This document shows, piece after piece, positions 1 through 5,099 of a stretch of DNA of 5,825 nucleotides (the first letter of the stretch is position 1; every line of letters begins with the position of its first letter). This DNA is from Euryarchaeota archaeon UBA19 (GTDB taxonomy: Archaea > Thermoplasmatota > Poseidoniia > Poseidoniales > Thalassarchaeaceae), in NCBI GenBank assembly GCA_002502175.1, contig DAPQ01000067.1, positions 1-5,825 of the forward strand, read 5' to 3'. Position numbers and translations under genes: made by a program. The notes below the pieces were generated by a model. The model searched no databases. It was given only the letters and a program-made list of their open reading frames with translations, and had not been told where the DNA came from.

Positions 1-854
1 GATGCGCCGGTTGCTTCCAAATCCTTAATCATCAAATCCTTGATTATGTCGGCTGACTTCTTCTTAGGCTTTCGAACAAGCTTTTCTCGAGGTTTCATCT
101 TTGGGTCGATTTTAATTCGAGAGCCATTGTTTAGCTGCTTATCGACAAAGTTTGCCATTGGTGCATGGAATTCTTCCTCACAATCCCAGCAAACAAATGA
201 GAAGTCTCCAGTATCTTCAATCACATTACCGCCTCGAGGATCCATCTCTTCGCCACATTCGGGGCAAGCATACATACACAATTTAGGAGCTATTTTTCGG
301 CGGAAGTCAACAATGTCTTGGGGCGTACCTACCAATTCAAGCATCTCGTGATCCCTAGCCGCCTCTAGACCTCTAGTCTCAAGTTGGTCGCGTAGTTTAG
401 TACGCTGTTCACGCTTGGATTCGTCATCGAATGAATTCTCTAGTTTGACGATGAGTTCGATGGTTTTACCCAAGCGATTCATAACCAATTTCTTCGAACG
501 GAATGCCTCTACTTTAGCTAGGCGTAATTCCTCTTTCTTCTCATTAAGCTCTGAAACGATATCCTTCTGCTCTCGCTTGAAGCGTTGCTCCTCGATTTTG
601 TCGACCTGCTTCTTCTTGTCTTTTGAGAGAACGTCGGCTAGGTAACGTTGCTTTGCAGAGGCTCTTGGTCCAGATTTAACAGCCTCAAGTACCGACTTTG
701 CAATCTCTTTCTTGAGACCGTAGTTATTGCGAAGTTTCTCTTCATCGAGTTTCTTCAGGTCGCCGACTTTGATACCCGAGTCAGCAAGGAGTTGAGCCGT
801 ATTTTCATCAATTCCTCTACGCAAAAGCGCGAGATATGTGTCCTTCTTGGCCAT
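1..854 (-). CDS. Uncharacterised zinc-ribbon protein with HhH-like N-terminus and coiled coil (3' end outside window)
   Basis: I do not recognise this family. The frame opens with ATG at 854 and stays open through 284 codons to the window edge, so the C-terminus is missing. Residues about 5-60 look like a small helical, helix-hairpin-helix-type fold (LLRRGIDENTAQLLADSGIK, then GLKKEIAKSVLEAV). Residues about 75-160 are highly charged and predicted by eye to be helical or coiled coil, rich in Lys and Glu. A zinc ribbon follows: CPEC at 197-200 and CWDC at 222-225, with C193 and H230 nearby. The tail from about 240 is Lys/Arg-rich (RKPKKKS near 271-277). A GGGAG Shine-Dalgarno (863-867) sits 8 bases before the ATG and supports this start. 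It lies 99 bases after rsmA on the same strand. The domain mix suggests a nucleic-acid-binding or transcription/translation-associated protein, but that is inference. The reading frame is convincing; the function is unknown. Confidence 0.85.
   Translation of the reverse strand, partial: MAKKDTYLALLRRGIDENTAQLLADSGIKVGDLKKLDEEKLRNNYGLKKEIAKSVLEAVKSGPRASAKQRYLADVLSKDKKKQVDKIEEQRFKREQKDIVSELNEKKEELRLAKVEAFRSKKLVMNRLGKTIELIVKLENSFDDESKREQRTKLRDQLETRGLEAARDHEMLELVGTPQDIVDFRRKIAPKLCMYACPECGEEMDPRGGNVIEDTGDFSFVCWDCEEEFHAPMANFVDKQLNNGSRIKIDPKMKPREKLVRKPKKKSADIIKDLMIKDLEATGA
18..44. repeat. Short tandem direct repeat inside the zinc-ribbon gene
   Basis: The 12-base unit CAAATCCTTAAT (18-29) recurs as CAAATCCTTGAT (33-44) with one mismatch and a 15-base period. 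On the coding strand it encodes the five-residue repeat IIKDL-MIKDL. It lies at the window edge, so I cannot tell whether more copies follow. Two copies could equally be chance in a Lys-rich tail. Confidence 0.45.
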
Positions 855-862
855 CTAACCAA

Positions 863-867
863 CTCCC
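863..867 (-). promoter_or_regulatory. Shine-Dalgarno of the zinc-ribbon gene
   Basis: The minus strand reads GGGAG 8 bases before the ATG at 854, within a purine-rich stretch (GGGGAGGGAG). This spacing is normal and fixes the start. The rest of the 99-base gap up to rsmA shows no convincing TATA-like box, so co-transcription with rsmA is possible. Confidence 0.55.
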
Positions 868-953
868 TCCCCAGCAGCTTCTACACACGCTGCGCTATTG
901 TCCCGGACCCTACTGTGGGCTTTGAAGGCGTGGTTCACTTGTTCTCAGTAAGT

Positions 954-1826
954 TCACGACTGAGTAATTTGGCTGATTAGGGAGACCCAATCCTCGGAAG
1001 TTAGATTCTCGGGGCGGAGATCGAGAGTTTCGCTAGGTATTGACTTGGATGCTGTTTCCCAGCGAGAACGATGCCACCCAGATATTCTATTGAGGCGTTT
1101 AGGTGGTTTTTTGAGAGATGTCCTCAATTTTCGACGCCTGTTGGCAAAACATTCCGTGATTACCATTCTGAAAAGTCGGTTGTCAATCAATTGCGTCATT
1201 TCGCGATTAACAGGAATGAGATTTGTCAAACGTGAATGGACTCTTGGTGACGGACTGAATGAATGAGGTGCAACCTTTGAGTCCAATTCAACATCAAAAT
1301 CGAGCCAAAGGGAGTGACCTAAGGGTCCACGTGTTGCATACCCTTTGTTCATCGCCATCCGTTCAGCAAATTCTTCCTGAACGAGTAATGAAATCCCTTT
1401 GAGTTGGGAACTAGAGTGGTACTTCTGGATTCTCTCTAACACCGGACTAGATATCTGGTATGGGAGATTGGACACGATGTGAGTAATTTCTTCTGGCCAA
1501 TCGGTTTCTAGCGCATCTGCGTGGATTACTTGCAATTTACCATCTGCGCCGTTGAAAACTCTAGCGAGGTGCGATGTGGCTTCTCGATCTAATTCAATAG
1601 CAGTTACTTTTGCTCCGGTTCGCAATAATTCCAATGTCAAGGAACCGGGACCTGGGCCAATCTCCAAAACATGACTATGCTCGTTAATTGGATGGTTCTT
1701 TGAAGCGATTTCTACAGCCCTAGCAATAACCGCTTCGTCAAGTAGAAAATGTTGACCAAGAGAACGATCTGGGGTGATTCGGTCACGTAGCAATTCTACT
1801 AGCAATCTGACGTTGAGGTCGTCCAT
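954..1826 (-). CDS. rsmA: 16S rRNA (adenine-N6,N6)-dimethyltransferase RsmA/KsgA/Dim1
   Basis: This enzyme uses S-adenosylmethionine to dimethylate the two adjacent adenines in the 3'-terminal helix 45 of 16S rRNA, a late step in small-subunit maturation in the cytoplasm. All hallmark motifs are present in 290 residues: LGQHFLLD at 23-30, the SAM-binding LEIGPGPGSLT at 54-64, the acidic IELD at 77-80 contacting the SAM ribose, HADAL at 102-106, and the catalytic NLPY at 120-123 that holds the target adenine. QEEFAERM at 150-157 and the basic CFANRRRKLRTSLK at 226-239, typical of the C-terminal rRNA-binding domain, follow. RPENLTSEDW at 271-280 matches the usual C-terminal end. Length is normal for archaea. 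The start is supported by a GAGGTG Shine-Dalgarno at 1832-1837. Only 13 bases separate it from the DUF655 gene, so the two are almost certainly one transcript. Nothing appears missing. Confidence 0.97.
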   Translation of the reverse strand: MDDLNVRLLVELLRDRITPDRSLGQHFLLDEAVIARAVEIASKNHPINEHSHVLEIGPGPGSLTLELLRTGAKVTAIELDREATSHLARVFNGADGKLQVIHADALETDWPEEITHIVSNLPYQISSPVLERIQKYHSSSQLKGISLLVQEEFAERMAMNKGYATRGPLGHSLWLDFDVELDSKVAPHSFSPSPRVHSRLTNLIPVNREMTQLIDNRLFRMVITECFANRRRKLRTSLKKPPKRLNRISGWHRSRWETASKSIPSETLDLRPENLTSEDWVSLISQITQS

Positions 1827-1831
1827 GCGCC

Positions 1832-1837
1832 CACCTC
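1832..1837 (-). promoter_or_regulatory. Shine-Dalgarno of rsmA
   Basis: The minus strand reads GAGGTG, 5 bases before the ATG at 1826. It lies in the 13-base gap after the DUF655 stop codon, as expected for an operon-internal gene. Confidence 0.65.
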
Positions 1838-1839
1838 GA

Positions 1840-2409
1840 TTAGGCGCCGACTCTAACCAGTAAATCTAGCAGGCATGGAACTTCTCCTGGGTTTTCCATT
1901 TCACTAACATATCTCTCTGCTAGCAATTCGACTGCGTCAATATCCAGTTTTTGACTAACTTCATCCAAGTCTACCCAGCCATTCAGTCCACGTATTTCCA
2001 CCCAAGACCTAGCTGTTGAACTACCAACTCCAGGGAGTAATTGGAAGGCGTGAACCTTGAGTGAAATATTGTTGGCCCGATTATAGAAGCCCAAATGTGG
2101 ATCTGGGTTCACTTTGATTGATTCAGCAACCGATTCTTGTAATGCCGAATTTGCATCCCCTGAGAGATCTTGGAAGCGTAATGGAGACAATGGTCCGGAC
2201 TTACCTGATTCGAGAGCGAAATAATCACCGGATTTAGCGGTAAAACCATCGTTCAATCTTGCCCGAACGATGTGGAGGCCTGGTTCGGAAATAGCATGTA
2301 TTTCCATTCCTACTGGTCTTCTTTCCATTGCATCAAGAACACGAACATGAGTTTCAGATGCAAATGGACCATCGGCTGCGTCGCCGTCTACATTGCCCTT
2401 CGGCTGCAT
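1840..2409 (-). CDS. DUF655 family protein, predicted nucleic-acid-binding (HhH)
   Basis: The 189-residue product matches the archaeal DUF655 family, whose biochemical role is unknown. Two family signatures are visible. FYNRAN at 108-113 corresponds to the family's F-F/Y-N-R-A block. LLPGVGSS at 124-131, followed by a helix, is a helix-hairpin-helix of the LLPGIGKK type that usually contacts nucleic acid backbone. The N-terminal half (ETHVRVLDAM near 19-28, then mostly beta from about 33 to 75) corresponds to the OB-like part of the family. The conserved position between rpoF and rsmA, common in archaea, supports the assignment and suggests a role in RNA or ribosome metabolism, which is inference. 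The ATG at 2409 has a GAGG element just upstream (2413-2416), though spacing is only 3 bases. Internal Met codons at residues 28 and 35 would cut into the conserved region. The helix-hairpin-helix lacks the usual Lys-Lys after PGxG. Confidence 0.88.
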   Translation of the reverse strand: MQPKGNVDGDAADGPFASETHVRVLDAMERRPVGMEIHAISEPGLHIVRARLNDGFTAKSGDYFALESGKSGPLSPLRFQDLSGDANSALQESVAESIKVNPDPHLGFYNRANNISLKVHAFQLLPGVGSSTARSWVEIRGLNGWVDLDEVSQKLDIDAVELLAERYVSEMENPGEVPCLLDLLVRVGA

Positions 2410-2472
2410 ATTCCTCAGTCCTTGAGAGTCGGTTATCCCTCATGAATGGATGTGTTCCGTATGATTTGGCAA

Positions 2473-2480
2473 AATTATAG
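2473..2480 (-). promoter_or_regulatory. Candidate TATA box for the DUF655-rsmA unit
   Basis: On the minus strand this reads CTATAATT inside an AT-rich patch (TTTTGCTATAATTTTG). It is the best TATA-like sequence in the gap between rpoF and DUF655. An archaeal start about 25 bases downstream would fall near 2450, giving a leader of roughly 40 bases before the ATG at 2409. It follows the putative rpoF terminator, which fits a new transcription unit. The BRE is not distinctive, so this is tentative. Confidence 0.42.
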
Positions 2481-2499
2481 CAAAATACTGACTTTCGTC

Positions 2500-2520
2500 A
2501 AAAAGTAGAGTCTTAGACTC
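2500..2520 (-). terminator. Hairpin plus T-run after rpoF
   Basis: The minus strand reads GAGTC-TAA-GACTC (2520-2508), a perfect 5-bp stem with a 3-base loop. It overlaps the rpoF stop codon and is followed after three bases by five T's (2504-2500). Archaeal termination relies mainly on T-runs, so this is a plausible end of the pus10-rpl21e-rpoF transcript. The stem is short, so termination may be partial. Confidence 0.45.
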
Positions 2521-2872
2521 AAAGAATGTGTTGTCTGACGATGGTGATGATTTCTTCTACCTCGTCTGTGTCCATTGCGATTCTCTTGGAAGCGATGATG
2601 ACTCGAACATCCTCGACCTTCATTGGAGCAAGTTCGGCAATCTTTGCACAAACTTCTGGATGTTGGCCCAATTTCTCATTCTTTGCGAGATCTCCGAATA
2701 GGTTAGTGAATACTTCAGGACTTGTCTTTAATCCGCCTCGATTCTCACTAGCTGCCCATTCAGCATGTTGTAGAGCGACCTTCTGTTCGTATGATAACTC
2801 ACCACGGCGTTCTCGTGCATCCAATAGTAAATCACGTACTGTAGCGAAATCGACAAAATCTCTCTTGCTCAT
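2519..2872 (-). CDS. rpoF: DNA-directed RNA polymerase subunit F (Rpo4/Rpb4)
   Basis: Rpo4 pairs with Rpo7 (RpoE) to form the stalk of archaeal RNA polymerase, which helps open-complex formation, processivity and binding of nascent RNA. The 117-residue product shows the family pattern. LSYEQKVALQHAEWA at 26-40 is the typical first helical block. It is followed by EVFTNLFGDL at 53-62 and the HRDC-like tail KIAELAPMKVEDVRVIIASK at 77-96, ending EVEEIITIVRQHI. I chose ATG 2872 rather than the in-frame ATG at 2956. The longer form would add 28 unconserved residues and overlap rpl21e by 79 bases. The chosen start lies 5 bases after the rpl21e stop and has a GGAGTGA Shine-Dalgarno that contains that stop codon, which points to translational coupling. 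The stretch ENRGGLKTSPE (43-53) between the first helices looks slightly expanded. Confidence 0.95.
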   Translation of the reverse strand: MSKRDFVDFATVRDLLLDARERRGELSYEQKVALQHAEWAASENRGGLKTSPEVFTNLFGDLAKNEKLGQHPEVCAKIAELAPMKVEDVRVIIASKRIAMDTDEVEEIITIVRQHIL

Positions 2873-2877
2873 GTAAA

Positions 2878-2884
2878 TCACTCC
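2878..2884 (-). promoter_or_regulatory. Shine-Dalgarno of rpoF overlapping the rpl21e stop
   Basis: The minus strand reads GGAGTGA, five bases before the rpoF ATG at 2872. The final TGA is the stop codon of rpl21e, so a ribosome finishing L21e sits on the rpoF initiation site. This decides the rpoF start and suggests coupled translation. Confidence 0.65.
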
Positions 2885-3168
2885 AATGGATGTAGGTGCT
2901 CTGGGCGGGCTATGACTGTCTTTGCCATATTCTTGTCGTGAAGAGCAACTACCCATGCTCGGCCTTGCTTGGCTTCGATTACCCCGGTTGCGCCTTGGAA
3001 TCTGCGGTGAGGCATACCCTTTTGCTGGGAGCCATTAAGCACGACTGCGACTCTATCACCAATTTCGTATTGGTGCATGACTCGAGCGATATCTATTCTA
3101 CCACGCTGGGTTTTGGACCGGCGTAGAATACTGCGAGTTCCTTGACGAGTACCGTGACTTCTGCGCAT
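2878..3168 (-). CDS. rpl21e: 50S ribosomal protein L21e
   Basis: L21e is an archaeal/eukaryotic large-subunit ribosomal protein with an SH3-like barrel and no bacterial counterpart of the same family. The 96-residue sequence fits the family end to end. It has a basic N-terminal tail (SHGTRQGTRSILRRS at 4-18), RGRIDIARVMHQYEIGDRV at 22-40, the diagnostic KGMPHRRFQGATG at 50-62, QGRAWVV at 68-74, and RPEHLHPLE at the C-terminus. The ATG at 3168 is preceded at 6 bases by GGTGA, a good archaeal Shine-Dalgarno. It is preceded by an 80-base gap rich in small inverted repeats after pus10, and rpoF follows after 5 bases. Length and motifs are normal. Confidence 0.97.
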   Translation of the reverse strand: MRRSHGTRQGTRSILRRSKTQRGRIDIARVMHQYEIGDRVAVVLNGSQQKGMPHRRFQGATGVIEAKQGRAWVVALHDKNMAKTVIARPEHLHPLE

Positions 3169-3174
3169 GATTTT

Positions 3175-3180
3175 TCACCC
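3175..3180 (-). promoter_or_regulatory. Shine-Dalgarno of rpl21e
   Basis: The minus strand reads GGGTGA, 6 bases before the ATG at 3168. It lies just downstream of the last arm of a set of inverted repeats, so its accessibility could depend on leader folding. Confidence 0.6.
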
Positions 3181-3182
3181 AT

Positions 3183-3248
3183 CGACCATAGGTCGTGCGA
3201 GCGGTCGACCTGCCGCCCATTCTTAAGCCCATCTGAGCCCTTCGGGCT
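3183..3248 (-). repeat. Cluster of short inverted repeats in the rpl21e leader
   Basis: The 80-base gap between pus10 and rpl21e holds several small inverted repeats. AGCCC-GAA-GGGCT (3248-3236) starts directly after the pus10 stop codon. The perfect 8-base palindrome GGTCGACC spans 3203-3210. CGACC-TAT-GGTCG (3195-3183) ends 2 bases before the Shine-Dalgarno. The CGACC arm at 3191-3195 can pair either with the downstream GGTCG or with the upstream GGTCG of the palindrome, so two folds compete. GGGCT at 3226-3230 could likewise replace GGGCT at 3236-3240. No T-run follows the first hairpin, so it is not an obvious terminator. A regulatory role is inference. Confidence 0.5.
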
Positions 3249-4679
3249 TCAGTCAGCGTGGATATCCTCAACATCCAGCCAAATTACTTCACAGGGACTC
3301 TCCAAAACTCCTGCTACTGATGGAACTGTTCTACCTTCGTCGGAATGTACCAACTCTTTGACATATGTTCCAGCCTCGCAGCGCACCGAAAATTGTACTT
3401 CATTGTCTTCGACTACTACATTGTCGATTGACACAACCTTACGCTTGCGATTTTTGTCCGCTCTGCGGTGAGATACTCTCTTGGGTGTCTTTTGTTCCAG
3501 AGTGACCCCCGATAGATTAGAGATTGATTCAACGATGAACGACTCTTCAGGCGGCTCTTCAACCGAGAATCGGATGGTGTAGGACTTCTCTGCTCGAGTT
3601 TCTTTTATTCGACTAACTTCACTACGGTTTGTCCAACGTAAATCGCTAATTTCGATTTTCCCAGATGCGTTTGAGTTGACTACTTCCATGACTTCCTCCA
3701 AGTCGGTTCGACGGACCTTTGGACGCTTTACTTCTAGGACAAAGGGACGGCCTCTTCCTAAACAGCGCACATCGATGTCTTCTCGACCCATTCCGTGGAA
3801 TGAGGTATCCTCTGCAGACAATACTAGTCGGAATGGTTCTCCGATTAGATCCTGCACAGAATCGGGGTATTGGAGTCCTGTTCCCTCACAGGCTTCACAG
3901 CCCTCTGCACGGCCGCGACAAGCGCGACAAGGCCAGCGAGTCTGTGGTATTCCTCTGTCCAATTTTCTGTAGCGGCCGTAGATGAATACCGGACGAATAT
4001 CAACATCAACCCTGAGGGTTAAGCAATCGATTAAAATCATCAAATCCGGTCTCTCTTTAACGAATTCAACACCATCCATCCGGGCAGAAACTCCAGTCTG
4101 TACAGCTTCCGAAAATGCCGCCTTCAGAGGTCTAGAACCCGGTGCTGCATGACGGGTACGAATTCTGTCCTCTTCCTGGATTAGATCCTTAGGGACGTGG
4201 ACTCCAACTTGTAATGAGCCATGATCGAGTTCGCCGGTTTGTTCGACTATTCTCTCAACGATATTGTCTACATCTTCGAAGAGGTTCTCGCAAAGTGGAC
4301 ATAGTTCGGGCGCCTCGAATGCTTCCAATTCCTTGTCTCTAGCAAAGGCCTCAGCGCGAAGTGAGGCACCCCCCTTTTCTCCGATTTCTTCAGTTCGCCG
4401 CCCGCCGACTCGGTGCAAGCAGTGGTTACAGGTACCGAGTCGAATCATGTGGGCAATACCTAGTGGAGCTGGACAAGGTGGGGAATCCCAGTCCAAAGTT
4501 TGTCCATTGGTTTCGAAATCGTCACCATCGAACCATTCCTCTTCTTCCTCTTCATCGTCTTCAACCTCAACTAGGTCATCCCAAGGGTCTTCTGCGGCAG
4601 CATAACCAGCCGTCGCGTAGAGTTGCCACTCCTCTTCTTCAGGCGTGGTCTCATCGGCCTCTGGCTCATCTGGGTTCAT
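3249..4679 (-). CDS. pus10: tRNA pseudouridine(54/55) synthase Pus10
   Basis: Pus10 converts uridines 54 and 55 of the tRNA T-arm to pseudouridine in archaea, replacing bacterial TruB for position 55. The N-terminal module has the zinc-binding pairs CNHC (84-87) and CPLC (127-130), followed by the THUMP-like region. The catalytic domain carries GRYRKLDRGIPQTRWPC at 235-251, a CxxC pair set at 251-264, SFHGMGREDIDVR at 293-305 with the presumed catalytic aspartate D303, and GRGRPFVLE. It ends with SHRRAD and RCEAGTYVKELVHSDEGRT, the usual C-terminal signature. I chose ATG 4679 (476 residues) over an in-frame GTG at 4691. The GTG lies inside the Shine-Dalgarno GGTGGGTGA that precedes this ATG. 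The first 65 or so residues are an odd, very acidic, low-complexity extension with runs of Glu and Asp, absent from the archaeal Pus10 proteins I know. The gene lies 77 bases after the DUF971 gene and 80 before rpl21e. Confidence 0.95.
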   Translation of the reverse strand: MNPDEPEADETTPEEEEWQLYATAGYAAAEDPWDDLVEVEDDEEEEEEWFDGDDFETNGQTLDWDSPPCPAPLGIAHMIRLGTCNHCLHRVGGRRTEEIGEKGGASLRAEAFARDKELEAFEAPELCPLCENLFEDVDNIVERIVEQTGELDHGSLQVGVHVPKDLIQEEDRIRTRHAAPGSRPLKAAFSEAVQTGVSARMDGVEFVKERPDLMILIDCLTLRVDVDIRPVFIYGRYRKLDRGIPQTRWPCRACRGRAEGCEACEGTGLQYPDSVQDLIGEPFRLVLSAEDTSFHGMGREDIDVRCLGRGRPFVLEVKRPKVRRTDLEEVMEVVNSNASGKIEISDLRWTNRSEVSRIKETRAEKSYTIRFSVEEPPEESFIVESISNLSGVTLEQKTPKRVSHRRADKNRKRKVVSIDNVVVEDNEVQFSVRCEAGTYVKELVHSDEGRTVPSVAGVLESPCEVIWLDVEDIHAD

Positions 4680-4683
4680 TGAA

Positions 4684-4692
4684 TCACCCACC
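4684..4692 (-). promoter_or_regulatory. Shine-Dalgarno of pus10, deciding ATG 4679
   Basis: The minus strand reads GGTGGGTGA, followed by TTCA and the ATG at 4679. The GTG at 4691, the other possible start, would be part of this element. Part of the element is also the 3' arm of a 7-bp inverted repeat. Confidence 0.55.
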
Positions 4693-4723
4693 GCAGCGAG
4701 GGAGGGAATCCCACATTGCGGTG
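4689..4723 (-). repeat. Inverted repeat that could hide the pus10 ribosome binding site
   Basis: On the minus strand CACCGCA (4723-4717) and TGCGGTG (4695-4689) form a perfect 7-bp stem around a 21-base loop. The 3' arm contains the first bases of the pus10 Shine-Dalgarno (GGTG). The preceding ATCACC (4725-4720) can also pair with GGTGAT at 4688-4683, so the anti-arm can cover either half of the site. The loop holds a further GGGATTCCC element. This is visible in sequence; whether it acts as an RNA switch, an operator or nothing is unknown. Confidence 0.45.
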
Positions 4724-4756
4724 ATTTGCGGAATCAAGGGTTACCTTTGAGCGCTT

Positions 4757-5083
4757 CTATCCAATTAAGGTACCTTTTTCTTCACATACACCACGTAGTA
4801 AAGGAAAGGAGAAAATACCACTAGAACAGCCACTAGGCCATGAAAATCGTAAGCCATAGCGGCCTACCAATTCCGCTTTTGGCTTGTCCAAGCGGAATCT
4901 CATGACCTCCTCACGGAATTCAATGATTCTCTGTTCGTTTTCTTGTCTAGGTCCACACTTGGCGCAAGGACAAGCCAACCTAATTTCGAGATAATCTACT
5001 CGGAATGATTGACCATCAGCAAACCGCATTACACAGTCTTCCTTTCCCCTCTCAAGGTCGGTCAACGAATCGGATGCATCCAT
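4757..5083 (-). CDS. DUF971 / GBBH-like N-terminal domain protein (zinc-binding)
   Basis: The 108-residue product matches the DUF971 domain, the small zinc-binding domain also found at the N-terminus of gamma-butyrobetaine hydroxylase. Visible features are FADGQSFRVDYLEIR at 21-35, then CPCAKC with cysteines 38, 40 and 43, and a closing strand block GRYGLRFSWPSGCSSGIFSF at 74-93. In most members the last block reads DGH-x-SGIY with a zinc-binding histidine; here the position is C86, giving a possible four-cysteine site. Stand-alone DUF971 proteins have no settled function, though in bacteria they occur near iron-sulfur carrier (Mrp/ApbC) genes. No oxygenase domain follows. I chose ATG 5083, 16 bases after the transporter stop. 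An in-frame ATG at 5161 would overlap that gene by 62 bases and add 26 residues without family resemblance. The Shine-Dalgarno is weak. Confidence 0.85.
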   Translation of the reverse strand: MDASDSLTDLERGKEDCVMRFADGQSFRVDYLEIRLACPCAKCGPRQENEQRIIEFREEVMRFRLDKPKAELVGRYGLRFSWPSGCSSGIFSFPLLRGVCEEKGTLIG

Positions 5084-5099
5084 GTGGTTCAACCAGCCG

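Noticed and set aside
874..893. GCAGC/GCTGC inverted repeat with a 10-base loop before the zinc-ribbon gene
   Set aside because: Only five pairs with no T-run and no alternative pairing; expected by chance in a gap of this length.
855..953. Possible tRNA or C/D box RNA in the gap between rsmA and the zinc-ribbon gene
   Set aside because: A GGTTCA on the plus strand and a CTGA on the minus strand were noted, but there is no cloverleaf, acceptor stem or C box.
2354..2443. A 29-codon upstream reading frame (MRDNRLSRTEEYA...) overlapping the DUF655 start out of frame
   Set aside because: It is short and Arg-rich with no recognisable family, and has no clear ribosome binding site. It is best read as chance, though it would be translated if the leader starts near 2450.
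2873..2956. Upstream in-frame ATG extending rpoF by 28 residues
   Set aside because: It overlaps rpl21e for most of its length, lacks Rpb4 resemblance, and a good Shine-Dalgarno precedes the ATG at 2872.
3236..3248. AGCCC-GAA-GGGCT hairpin as a pus10 terminator
   Set aside because: No T-run follows it, and rpl21e lies only 67 bases further on the same strand.
3860..3930. Second CxxC...CxxCxGTG block in Pus10 as a DnaJ-like domain insertion
   Set aside because: To my knowledge archaeal Pus10 proteins commonly carry such a zinc-binding block at this position, so it is a family feature.
4680..4691. GTG at 4691 as the pus10 start
   Set aside because: The GTG is part of the GGTGGGTGA element that serves the ATG four codons later.
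4361..4750. Long plus-strand reading frames antisense to pus10, and similar ones antisense to the transporter, rpoF and the zinc-ribbon gene
   Set aside because: They lie opposite well-supported genes, encode Ser- or Arg-rich sequences without domains, and reflect codon bias of the real strand.
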